From: Ardenticatenaceae bacterium
GTDB lineage: Bacteria > Chloroflexota > Anaerolineae > Promineifilales > Promineifilaceae
Length of the DNA: 64,000 bases
Assembly (NCBI GenBank): GCA_020634435.1
Contig: JACKBS010000015.1
Span: forward strand, 62,001 to 126,000
Direction: 5' to 3'
Shown: positions 1 to 7,405 of the stretch, one piece after another
How positions within the stretch are numbered: position 1 is the first letter of the stretch
Layout: the number at the start of each line of letters is the position of its first letter
The notes under the pieces: model-generated
What the model saw: only the letters and a program-made list of their open reading frames with translations
What the model was told of the DNA's origin: nothing
Database searches by the model: none
Program-made: the position numbers and the translations under genes

Positions 1-54
1 TTTTACAACTGTCCAACCGGGGAAAAGAGAAGGCAGCATCTTTGCCGTGCGCCG

Positions 55-726
55 TTATTCCGGGTCTTTATAATGGCTCAACCCCGCCACCAGCAGCCGA
101 ATCCCGGCGCTGATGCGCTCCAAAGAAAAACCACGCGCTTCCCGCTGGTAATAGAATAGGTCCGCCTTGAGGGGCGATAGCAAGGCATCGGCCAGGTAAT
201 CAATGTCCAGGCTGCTGGCCAATTCGCCACTGGCAACGGCCGCTTTCAGCAAACCATTCACCGTCATGTATTGCCAAAAGTGTGGCAGTTCCAATCCATC
301 CGGCTCTTGATCTTGCAGCAAACCAGCCCGCTGCACTTCACACAACAGCGGGGCGTGGGCATCGGTAAAGTAAACCAGGGCATCTAAAAATTGATCAAGC
401 TGAGCCATCTTGGACATGTTTTGCTGGGACATTTGCTGCATCCGCGCCAACATGCCATTCTGGAAATCGATCATTTGGGTATCCATCAGAGCCAGGCAAA
501 GCTCGGCCTTGTTAGTGAAGCGACGGTACAACGTGCCCTTGCCCACTTCGGCCGCCTGAGCAATATCGGCCATGTTCACATTGGCTACCCCATGCTCGGC
601 AAACAGTTTTTCGGCCGTTTGTAAAATGCGGGCCCGGTTCGCCGCCGCATCGCGCCGTTCCTGACGGCACAGGCCACCTTCTTCACTTAAATCTAAAGTA
701 ATTGTGTTTTCTTCCAGTTGAGTCAT
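55..726 (-). CDS. TetR/AcrR family transcriptional regulator
   Basis: A 223-residue protein with an N-terminal TetR helix-turn-helix at about residues 22-70 (RARILQTAEKLFAEHG, then a recognition helix around GKGTLYRRF). The rest is the variable all-helical ligand and dimer domain. It is transcribed away from the YceI gene at 985. Between them lie two copies of a GGAC-N4-GTCC inverted repeat on a good promoter, so I infer that this protein represses the divergent gene and perhaps itself. The first 15-20 residues precede the HTH and are not typical, so the true start could be slightly downstream. The ligand is unknown. Confidence 0.9.
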   Translation of the reverse strand: MTQLEENTITLDLSEEGGLCRQERRDAAANRARILQTAEKLFAEHGVANVNMADIAQAAEVGKGTLYRRFTNKAELCLALMDTQMIDFQNGMLARMQQMSQQNMSKMAQLDQFLDALVYFTDAHAPLLCEVQRAGLLQDQEPDGLELPHFWQYMTVNGLLKAAVASGELASSLDIDYLADALLSPLKADLFYYQREARGFSLERISAGIRLLVAGLSHYKDPE

Positions 727-873
727 TGTTCGCTCTCAGAAAAGTCACCAAAACGTTTCATTTTAGTCGATTGCTAAAGTAAAAAGCATTTTTTCAACTT
801 TGTAAATAATCTGTCAGACTTTTCCACTTTTTGCGTTCAGGACGGGAATTTTTAACCAAAATTCCACACGCCC

Positions 874-902
874 TTGACAAGTGGACTCAAGTCCGTTATT
901 AT
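874..902 (+). promoter_or_regulatory. Sigma-70-type promoter of the YceI gene
   Basis: TTGACA at 874-879, a 17-bp spacer, and TATTAT at 897-902. This is a near-consensus promoter facing the YceI gene, whose start is 82 bases beyond the -10 box. The spacer is filled by the first operator. Confidence 0.75.
881..896. promoter_or_regulatory. Operator 1, probable TetR site
   Basis: GTGGACTCAAGTCCGT contains the inverted repeat GGAC-TCAA-GTCC and lies exactly in the promoter spacer, where a bound repressor would block RNA polymerase. Confidence 0.65.
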
Positions 903-914
903 CATAGCATAAAT

Positions 915-930
915 ACGGACCACAGTCCAC
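915..930. promoter_or_regulatory. Operator 2, probable TetR site
   Basis: ACGGACCACAGTCCAC matches the reverse complement of operator 1 at 13 of 16 positions and has the same GGAC-N4-GTCC core. Its centre is 34 bp from that of operator 1, just downstream of the -10 box. Confidence 0.65.
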
Positions 931-984
931 TTTTGGAAGTAAGTGAACTGAAATCAACAACTAACGTAAGGAGATTATACAACA

Positions 985-1524
985 ATGTCTTGGCAAATTG
1001 ATTCTTCCCATTCACATATTAACTTTACTGCGCGTCACATGATGATTTCTAAAGTTCGTGGCAGCTTTGAGTCATTCAGCGGCACCGTAAACTTTGATGA
1101 AGAAAATCCGGTAAACACCACCGTTGATATCGTCGTCGATTTAACCAGCATCAATACAAAAGATGCACAGCGCGATGGTCATTTGAAGTCGCCTGATTTC
1201 TTCGACGTGGAAAACTACCCCACCATGCAGTTTGTTAGCACCCGCGTGGAGCAGGATGATACGCACAACGGCCGTCTTATTGGCAACCTCACCATCAAAG
1301 GCGTGACCCATGAAGTTGCGCTGGATGTGGAATATGCAGGCGTGGCCAAAAGCCCCTGGGGCACCGAAAGCGCTGGTTTTTCCGCTACGGGTTCCCTGAA
1401 CCGCAAGGATTGGGGTCTGAACTGGAATCAGGCACTGGAAACCGGCGGCGTACTGGTCGGCGACAAAATCAATATCGAAATTGAGCTGGAACTGGTAAAA
1501 GTTACCGAAGCCCAACCTGCATAG
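985..1524 (+). CDS. YceI family protein
   Basis: A 179-residue YceI-like beta-barrel protein. The family fold is lipocalin-like and binds isoprenoid chains such as polyprenols in studied members. The start W-x-I-D-x-x-H-S and the motif TIKGVTHEVALDVEY are typical. There is no signal peptide, so it should be cytoplasmic, unlike periplasmic E. coli YceI. The start is supported by AAGGAG at 968-973. The gene has its own promoter with two TetR-type operators and is followed by a strong hairpin. Confidence 0.9.
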   Translation: MSWQIDSSHSHINFTARHMMISKVRGSFESFSGTVNFDEENPVNTTVDIVVDLTSINTKDAQRDGHLKSPDFFDVENYPTMQFVSTRVEQDDTHNGRLIGNLTIKGVTHEVALDVEYAGVAKSPWGTESAGFSATGSLNRKDWGLNWNQALETGGVLVGDKINIEIELELVKVTEAQPA

Positions 1525-1547
1525 GGAAGAAGTAAAAAGTGAGAAGT

Positions 1548-1597
1548 GAAAAGTAAAAAGTGGCCTGTAGACACCCACTTTTTACTTTTCGCTTTTT
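1548..1597 (+). terminator. Hairpin terminator after the YceI gene, built from an AAAGTGA-type repeat
   Basis: Perfect 16-bp stem, 1548-1563 with 1575-1590, loop of 11, followed by GCTTTTTTGC. The arm sequence is nearly the same as that of the hairpin at 51556-51599, so this is one copy of a dispersed repeat used as a terminator. Confidence 0.75.
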
Positions 1598-1641
1598 TGC
1601 AGAACTCTTTCCTTTTTTTGAACAACAAGTAAGATACTGAA

Positions 1642-2496
1642 ATGGAAGCAATACACGCACAAACCCACATCGGTCTGGTCTCCCTAACGGTGAGCAACCT
1701 GCGCCGTTCTCTCACGTTTTACACCCAAAATATTGGGCTAAAGCTGCTCAGTTTGGAGGAGCAATCCGCCGTTTTAGGCACCGCCGAACGGCCGCTTCTG
1801 CATTTGGTAGAGCAACCCGGCGCCACGCATGTGGCCAACGCCACTGGTCTGTACCACTTTGCCCTGCTGCTGCCCAGCCGGGTTGACCTAGCCCGCTCGC
1901 TCAAGCACATGGTACAGACAGAAACGCCTCTGGGCGGCTTTTCAGATCACAGCGTCAGCGAAGCCATCTACCTGTCGGACCCCGACGGCAACGGGATCGA
2001 AATTTACCGCGATCGCAAGCGGCAAGAATGGCCAATACAAAACGGCCGTCTAGAAATGGATACGCGTCCGCTCGATTTACAGGGATTGATGGGCGAGCTG
2101 AACGGCCGTACCCCTGCCTGGGATGGCATGCCTGCGGGCACCCAAATGGGCCACATCCACCTGCACATCCGCGACGTAGACGAGGCCGAGCGGTTTTATT
2201 GTGACGTATTGGGCTTTGATCGCATCATGCGCTATGGGCCGTCGGCGGCGTTTGTGTCGGCGGGTGGATACCATCACCACATCGGCCTGAACACCTGGGC
2301 CGGACGCGGTGCCCCGCCCCCACCAGCTGGCTCCGTTGGCCTGCGCCATTACCTAATTCTTTTGCCGACCCAAGAGGCATTGGCCGCAGTCAAAGCCCGG
2401 TTGGAAGCAAACAATATTTCATACGAAGAAAAAGATGGGGTTATCGCGCTGCACGATCCGTCGCAGAACCACATTCATCTGCAAGTAGCCACATAA
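1642..2496 (+). CDS. VOC family protein, catechol-2,3-dioxygenase-like
   Basis: A 284-residue protein made of two vicinal-oxygen-chelate modules, about residues 7-130 and 170-283. Module one starts HIGLVSLTVSNLRRS and ends with GNGIEIYRD; module two has HIHLHIRDVDEAERFY, then HHHIGLNTWAGRG and HIHLQV. This architecture and length match the YfiE/CatE catechol-2,3-dioxygenase-like proteins, which use a metal held by two His and one Glu. The substrate cannot be told from sequence. It lies after the YceI terminator, so it probably has its own promoter. Confidence 0.85.
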   Translation: MEAIHAQTHIGLVSLTVSNLRRSLTFYTQNIGLKLLSLEEQSAVLGTAERPLLHLVEQPGATHVANATGLYHFALLLPSRVDLARSLKHMVQTETPLGGFSDHSVSEAIYLSDPDGNGIEIYRDRKRQEWPIQNGRLEMDTRPLDLQGLMGELNGRTPAWDGMPAGTQMGHIHLHIRDVDEAERFYCDVLGFDRIMRYGPSAAFVSAGGYHHHIGLNTWAGRGAPPPPAGSVGLRHYLILLPTQEALAAVKARLEANNISYEEKDGVIALHDPSQNHIHLQVAT

Positions 2497-2520
2497 AATT
2501 TCTCGTCAGGCTAGATAGCA

Positions 2521-3639
2521 CTATACCAGTGGCAGCGTGAAGGTAAAACAGCTGCCCTGGTCGAGGCCATCGGAAACGGCCGTTAATTCTCCCCCCATCG
2601 CCCACACCAAATGACGCGAAATCGTTAGCCCTATGCCGCTGCCACCGCTGGTGCGCGAGCGGGATTGGTCCACCCGATAAAACCGCTCAAAAATGTAAGG
2701 CATGGCGTCTGGTGGGATACCTACGCCGTCATCCTGCACGCTAATTTCTACAAAACGGCCGTTTTCCTGCACCGTCAACCACACATGCCCCGCTTGCGGC
2801 GTGTAGCGAATCGCGTTCCCCACTAGATTAATTAAAACTTGCGCCGCCCGATCGGCATCGGCTAGAGCCAAAATTGGCTGCGGCACAGACGGACCTTGCA
2901 GATCAATCTGCTTACTTTGCGCCTGCACATACAGCTGGGCCGTCACCCGCTGCACCAGCTGCACCACATCTACCGGCTGGAAATCCAGCTTAAACTGCCC
3001 TGATTCAATCCGCGACAAGTGCTGGATGTCGTCCACCAGCCGACCCAACCTGTCCACTTCCTGCGTCATCCAGGCAAAGGTTTCTTCGTTGGCGGGGAAC
3101 AGCCCATCCATTAACCCTTCCAGATACCCTTTAAGCCCGGTCAGGGGTGTGCGCAGTTCGTGGGCGATATTGCCCAACAAAGCCACCCGCTGCTGCTCGA
3201 TCTGCTCCAGCGTGGCGGTCATCTGGTTGAAGCTGGTGACCAACTGAGCCATAGCCACGCCGCTGCTTTCAGGGACGGTAACGCGCTCATCGAAACGGCC
3301 GTCGGCAATACGTTGGCTGCTGTCGGCCACCTGGCGCAGCGGGTTGATGATCGTGCCCCACAGCAGCGCCGAAGAAAACGCACCCGCCACCACGGCTCCC
3401 ACTGCCGCAAACAGCACCGAAAACAGCACCGCATTGCGAAAAGCGATGATGAGATCGGCCTCGGTTTGCAGCAGGTTGCCGGGATTTTGCAGAAGCGCTT
3501 CCAGCAACGGCCGTAACACCACCGGAGCACTGTTGATAATGATGATGCGCGTCGCCAGCATCATGATGCTAACCCCCACCAGCGCCACCAAAAATTGGGA
3601 GCCAACCAGCCGCCAGCGGAGTCGTTTATACCAGGGCAT
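2521..3639 (-). CDS. Sensor histidine kinase, OmpR-system type (HAMP, HisKA, HATPase)
   Basis: A 372-residue membrane kinase. Two transmembrane helices (about 11-33 and 68-95) flank a short outside loop. A HAMP domain follows to about 148, then the H box GNIAHELRTPLTG with the phosphorylated His160. The ATPase domain has N box NLVGNAIRYTP, G1 DDGVGIP and G2 GGSGIGL. It is the second gene of a minus-strand pair; the response regulator at 3710-4405 is its evident partner. The two are separated by a GTAATTG repeat hairpin. The short sensor loop gives no hint of the signal. Confidence 0.95.
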   Translation of the reverse strand: MPWYKRLRWRLVGSQFLVALVGVSIMMLATRIIIINSAPVVLRPLLEALLQNPGNLLQTEADLIIAFRNAVLFSVLFAAVGAVVAGAFSSALLWGTIINPLRQVADSSQRIADGRFDERVTVPESSGVAMAQLVTSFNQMTATLEQIEQQRVALLGNIAHELRTPLTGLKGYLEGLMDGLFPANEETFAWMTQEVDRLGRLVDDIQHLSRIESGQFKLDFQPVDVVQLVQRVTAQLYVQAQSKQIDLQGPSVPQPILALADADRAAQVLINLVGNAIRYTPQAGHVWLTVQENGRFVEISVQDDGVGIPPDAMPYIFERFYRVDQSRSRTSGGSGIGLTISRHLVWAMGGELTAVSDGLDQGSCFTFTLPLV

Positions 3640-3655
3640 AAAACCTCAAAAGAGG

Positions 3656-3714
3656 TAATTGGTAATTAAGTAATTGAACCCTCCAATTACCCAATTACTA
3701 ATTACTCAATTACT
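3656..3714. repeat. GTAATTG-type repeat hairpin
   Basis: Degenerate repeats of about 8 bp (GGTAATT, AAGTAATT) followed by the inverted set (CCAATTACC, CAATTACT). Related elements are at 9086-9117, 14227-14286, 43183-43244 and 44728-44758. It fills the gap between the response regulator and its kinase and reaches the stop codon of the regulator. Confidence 0.8.
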
Positions 3715-4405
3715 TCTTCACATCAACAAACTTATACCCAATCCCCCGCACCGTCTCGATGAGCAGTAGGCCAGTAGCGTCTTGCAGCTTGCGGCGCACC
3801 TGGCCCACATACACATCCACAACGCGGTCGTTGCCGTAATAGTCGCTGCCCCAAACCAGGCCCAAAAGCTGATCGCGGGTGAGGACGCGGCCCGCATTTT
3901 TGGCCAGCTCCAGCAGCACCTGGAATTCGGTCGCAGTGAGGTCGAGTGGTTGTCCAACGGCCGTTGCTTCATGGCTGTCTGGGTTGATGGTGAGAGATTG
4001 GAAAGTGTAGATGGTGATGGGCGAAACGGCCGTTTCTCGCCTTCGCCGTAAAACCGCCTCCACCCGTGCCACCAGTTCACGTGGACTAAATGGCTTCGTC
4101 ATAAAGTCGTCCGCGCCGATGCGCAGCCCGGCCACCCGGTCCGCTTCCTCGCCCCGCGCAGAGAGCATGAGGATGTAAACGCCCGACTCCTCGCGCAGCC
4201 GTGCCGCCACTTCCATGCCATCCATGCCCGGCAAATTCAAATCCAGCACCACCAAGTCCGGCTGGAGCAGCCGCGCCTGGGTCAGCGCCTCGGGGCCATT
4301 GTCTACCAACGTCACGGCAAAACCCGCGCTCTCCAGGTAGGTGCGTACAATGGTTTGGATACTCAATTCATCTTCCACAACTAAAATTTTGGCTGTTGTT
4401 TTCAT
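3710..4405 (-). CDS. OmpR/PhoB family response regulator
   Basis: A 231-residue regulator: receiver domain (about 6-118) with acidic pair Glu11/Asp12, phosphorylation site Asp55 in VVLDLNLPGMDG and the conserved Lys in MTKPF; then a winged-helix DNA-binding domain ending VRGIGYKFVDVKK. I place the start at ATG 4405 because the receiver begins MKTTAKILVVEDE. A longer frame runs up to 4471, but its extra residues are unlike the family. It is first in the operon with the kinase at 2521-3639 and is divergent from the sensor kinase at 4498. Confidence 0.93.
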   Translation of the reverse strand: MKTTAKILVVEDELSIQTIVRTYLESAGFAVTLVDNGPEALTQARLLQPDLVVLDLNLPGMDGMEVAARLREESGVYILMLSARGEEADRVAGLRIGADDFMTKPFSPRELVARVEAVLRRRRETAVSPITIYTFQSLTINPDSHEATAVGQPLDLTATEFQVLLELAKNAGRVLTRDQLLGLVWGSDYYGNDRVVDVYVGQVRRKLQDATGLLLIETVRGIGYKFVDVKK

Positions 4406-4497
4406 CTGTAAAGATTGTGTAAGGATGTGGCAATAGTTTAGCAAAACCAACACCACATATTTGTAAATCACCTTAGAAACCGCATAATGGAGCGCCT

Positions 4498-6171
4498 ATG
4501 AATCCGCTGACTGCGCGTGCCAATCAGGTAGAAAATCCGGGCGATCCGCGCCTGGTGTTTCGGCTGCTCATTTTGTACCGCTGGCTCAGCCTCATTCCAC
4601 CGCTGCTTTTTATCTTCACCGCTGGGCAAAATCAAGGGCGATTGGCCGCTCTGCTGGCCATCTCACTGCTGCCCAACTTGCTCATCACCTTCTACTCCAG
4701 CCAGCTCAACCAATGGCTACAGCATCGCCCCTGGCTGCTGCTGGCCGATTTTTTGCTGGTGGCCGCCTGTCTCGGTCTATCTGGCGGGGAGCAGTCGCCT
4801 TACTATTTATATGCCCTCAGCCCGCTGATTGCCGCCGGATTTTTCTTCCAACTGCGCGGAGCGATAGTCGCTACGACGCTGTTTTTGCCGCTGTATACGG
4901 CCGTTCTCCTCAGCCATTTCCAGCTCACCAACACACCCATCAATTGGCTCACGGTCATTGTTAACGTGACGGGATTCTACCTGATCAGCGGCGCTTTTGG
5001 CTATGCGGCCGTTTTGCTGCACCAGTTGCAGCGCCTCAGCAGCAATCAGCAGCAGGCGAACCAGAACCTGGAAGTGCTGCACAATTTTACGGCCGCGCTG
5101 CACCAGGCCGCCGATGTGGACGCGATTCAGGAAGTGGTGCTCAAGGCGGTTACCACCGAGTTGGGCTTTAGCCGCGCCCTCATCGGCCTGGCCGATGAGC
5201 AGGGGCAGATGACCGGCTGGCTGCACTGCACCCACCAATCCGACCAAAAAGCGCCCAACACCGTGCCGTACACCGCCACCTTGTCGCTGGCCCAGTTTCA
5301 GGCAGGGCTGGCTGCCATTGAGCTTTGCCAGACGTTTGAGATGAGCCACTGCCTGCCCGTACCGCTGCTCTGGGGTATCCAGCCCATTGGTCTGCTGCTG
5401 GTAGAAACAGGTCCAGACGGTGTGGACGCGACTCGGCGGCGTTCGCTGGAAGCGCTGGCCCGGCAAACGGCCGTTGCCATGAGCATGATGCAAGCCAGAC
5501 TACGACGCGCCAAGGAAACGGCCGTACAGGCCGAACGGGCCCGCATTGCCCTGGAAATGCACGACACGCTTTCTCAATCGCTGTTTGGCATTGTCTTTAC
5601 GCTGGATGGCGCGGAAAAACTGCTCGACAGCGCCGAGCCAACTGACATTCGCACCGAACTGCTGTGGGCCAGAGAAACGGCCGAATCCGCCCGCCAGGAA
5701 ATTCGCCGCGCTATTCATGATTTGTGGTCGGAAGAGATCACGCCGGAAGCGTTTCAAACCGATCTGCACCGGTATGCCAACGACGTGCTGCAAGCCAATA
5801 CGCTAGACCTGCAATTCGACATTCGCGGCAGCTTCAACACACTTTCGCCGCGCGCCTGCCGCAGCCTGTACCGCATGACGCAAGAATGCCTGACCAACAT
5901 CGTGCACCACGCGGCGGCAACAGAGGCAAAAGTATGTGTGGATGTGGAAAACGGCCGTGCTCGACTTGTTGTGCGGGATAATGGGCGCGGTTTTGAACCG
6001 GACATCGCATTAGCGCAGGAGCATGGCCAGGAGCATTTTGGCCTGCGCGGCATGCAAAATAGGGCCTACAGCCTGGGTGGCACCTGCGACATTTTTAGCC
6101 AGCCCGAAGCGGGCACCTCCATCGTCATCGACATCCCCGCCGCCTGGCAAGGCAATGGGGCAAATGGTTAA
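4498..6171 (+). CDS. Sensor histidine kinase, NarL-system type (GAF, HisKA_3)
   Basis: A 557-residue kinase with a six-helix membrane domain (about residues 20-175), a GAF domain (about 195-335), and a HisKA_3 domain with the phosphorylated His in ARIALEMHDTLSQSLFG. The ATPase domain has TQECLTNIVHHA and VRDNGRGFEPD. This is the NarX/DegS-type arrangement that pairs with LuxR-type regulators, and such a regulator follows at 6256. The receiver pair stands just upstream of the sulfur operon, so control of that operon is possible but unproven. Confidence 0.93.
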   Translation: MNPLTARANQVENPGDPRLVFRLLILYRWLSLIPPLLFIFTAGQNQGRLAALLAISLLPNLLITFYSSQLNQWLQHRPWLLLADFLLVAACLGLSGGEQSPYYLYALSPLIAAGFFFQLRGAIVATTLFLPLYTAVLLSHFQLTNTPINWLTVIVNVTGFYLISGAFGYAAVLLHQLQRLSSNQQQANQNLEVLHNFTAALHQAADVDAIQEVVLKAVTTELGFSRALIGLADEQGQMTGWLHCTHQSDQKAPNTVPYTATLSLAQFQAGLAAIELCQTFEMSHCLPVPLLWGIQPIGLLLVETGPDGVDATRRRSLEALARQTAVAMSMMQARLRRAKETAVQAERARIALEMHDTLSQSLFGIVFTLDGAEKLLDSAEPTDIRTELLWARETAESARQEIRRAIHDLWSEEITPEAFQTDLHRYANDVLQANTLDLQFDIRGSFNTLSPRACRSLYRMTQECLTNIVHHAAATEAKVCVDVENGRARLVVRDNGRGFEPDIALAQEHGQEHFGLRGMQNRAYSLGGTCDIFSQPEAGTSIVIDIPAAWQGNGANG

Positions 6172-6178
6172 TATTTTT

Positions 6179-6245
6179 CACCGCGGAGAACGCAGAGAGC
6201 ACAGAGAAAAACAAAATCTTCGCGTCCTCCGCGCTCTCTGCGGTT
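6179..6245. repeat. CGCAGAG-type repeat hairpin between kinase and regulator
   Basis: Short repeats around CGCAGAGAGC (6191-6200) pair with GCTCTCTGCG (6233-6242); flanking GGAG/CTCC segments extend the structure. Related text is at 18018-18078 and 19432-19472. It lies inside a two-gene operon, so it may affect the ratio of the two products. Confidence 0.75.
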
Positions 6246-6255
6246 AATTGTTTTT

Positions 6256-6900
6256 ATGAAAAAGATTCGGATTTTGATTGCGGATGATCATGTGGTGGTA
6301 CGGCACGGCTTGAAGCTAGTGCTGCGCCAGGAGCCGGATTTCGAGGTGGTAGCCGAGGCCGAAAACGGCCGTGATGCCCTCAGCCTCATTTATGACACCC
6401 TACCCGATGTGGCCCTGCTGGATTGGAAAATGCCAGGGCTGGATGGGTTGGAAACGGCCGCACAAATGAAGCAATCTGTCGATTGGATTCACACCCTCAT
6501 CTTGTCCGGCGCACCCGTGGAAGCCGCTGCACTCGACGCGCTGGAAAATGGCGTAGATGGCTTTGTGCACAAAGATGTCTCCCCGCAAGGGCTGGCCCAC
6601 GCCATTCGGCAAGTGGCGGCGGGCAAGCGGTACCTCGGCCCCGAAATCACCCAGGCCCTGCTGGAGCGCAGCCGCCGCCCCGAACCGGTAGACACCCCCT
6701 CGCCCAATCTCTCCCCGCGCGAGTTGGAAATCCTGGCCCTGATGGCCACCGCCGCCACTTACAAAGAGATGGCCTTCCGCCTCAACCTCAGCGATGCGAC
6801 GGTGCACACCTATGTCAAGCGCATCTTCACCAAGCTGAATCAACCCACCCGCACCCAGGCCGTCATCACCGCCCTCCGCCTCAACCTCATCAACCTATAA
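6256..6900 (+). CDS. NarL/FixJ family response regulator
   Basis: A 214-residue regulator. The receiver domain has the acidic pair Asp10/Asp11 and the phosphoacceptor Asp56 in VALLDWKMPGLDG. The C-terminal LuxR-type helix-turn-helix (about 148-212) contains NLSPRELEILALMATAATYKE and the recognition region SDATVHTYVKRIFTKL. It is 84 bases after the HisKA_3 kinase, its likely partner. Confidence 0.94.
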   Translation: MKKIRILIADDHVVVRHGLKLVLRQEPDFEVVAEAENGRDALSLIYDTLPDVALLDWKMPGLDGLETAAQMKQSVDWIHTLILSGAPVEAAALDALENGVDGFVHKDVSPQGLAHAIRQVAAGKRYLGPEITQALLERSRRPEPVDTPSPNLSPRELEILALMATAATYKEMAFRLNLSDATVHTYVKRIFTKLNQPTRTQAVITALRLNLINL

Positions 6901-6905
6901 GGGCG

Positions 6906-6976
6906 TGTCATTCCCGCGCAGGCGGGAATCTATATTCATTCACAAACCGTGGATTCCCGTTTTCACGGGAATGACA
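6906..6976. repeat. TGTCATTCCCG composite inverted repeat
   Basis: TGTCATTCCCG at 6906-6916 is inverted at 6966-6976. Each end also forms its own small hairpin (6911-6928 and 6953-6972). It can fold as one long or two short stems. A degenerate relative is at 12949-12978. It lies just after the response regulator and may act as its terminator. Confidence 0.8.
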
Positions 6977-7117
6977 AGGGGAGGCTGATTTCTCTCTTTG
7001 TCCCTAAAAATAATGACAAGGCATTAGCAATTGTTATGACACAGCCCTCCCCAATCCGAGGTACAATCGGCACCATTACCATTGGACGCGCACAGATTTT
7101 CCCACGTTGGAGAGCGT

Positions 7118-7405
7118 ATGACCGACACGCCCAAGCCCGATCAAACGATTGACCTGACCGGTTTGCGCTGCCCCAATCTGGTCATCGCCATCATCGCCGC
7201 CCTGCGCCCCATGCGCCACCCACAAATTCTTCAGGTGATTGCCAACGATCTGACCGCACCCTCCAACGTCTCAGCCTGGGCCAGACAAAGCGGCCACACT
7301 TTGCTGGAAATGTACGAAGAAAACGGCCGTTTCATCTTCTACCTCCAGCGCGCCCAACACGTATCGGCCGCATCACCATCTTTCAACCAACAAGAGGCTC
7401 TATGA
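7118..7405 (+). CDS. TusA-like sulfur carrier protein
   Basis: A 95-residue protein of the TusA/SirA family. The motif IDLTGLRCPNLVIAI carries the conserved Cys18, which in TusA holds a persulfide for transfer. The usual CPxP is CPNL here. I choose ATG 7118, preceded by TTGGAGAG, over an upstream ATG at 7082. It is the first gene of the sulfur operon and overlaps the next gene by ATGA. In sulfur oxidisers, TusA passes sulfane sulfur between rhodaneses and oxidising complexes, which fits the genes downstream. Confidence 0.85.
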   Translation: MTDTPKPDQTIDLTGLRCPNLVIAIIAALRPMRHPQILQVIANDLTAPSNVSAWARQSGHTLLEMYEENGRFIFYLQRAQHVSAASPSFNQQEAL

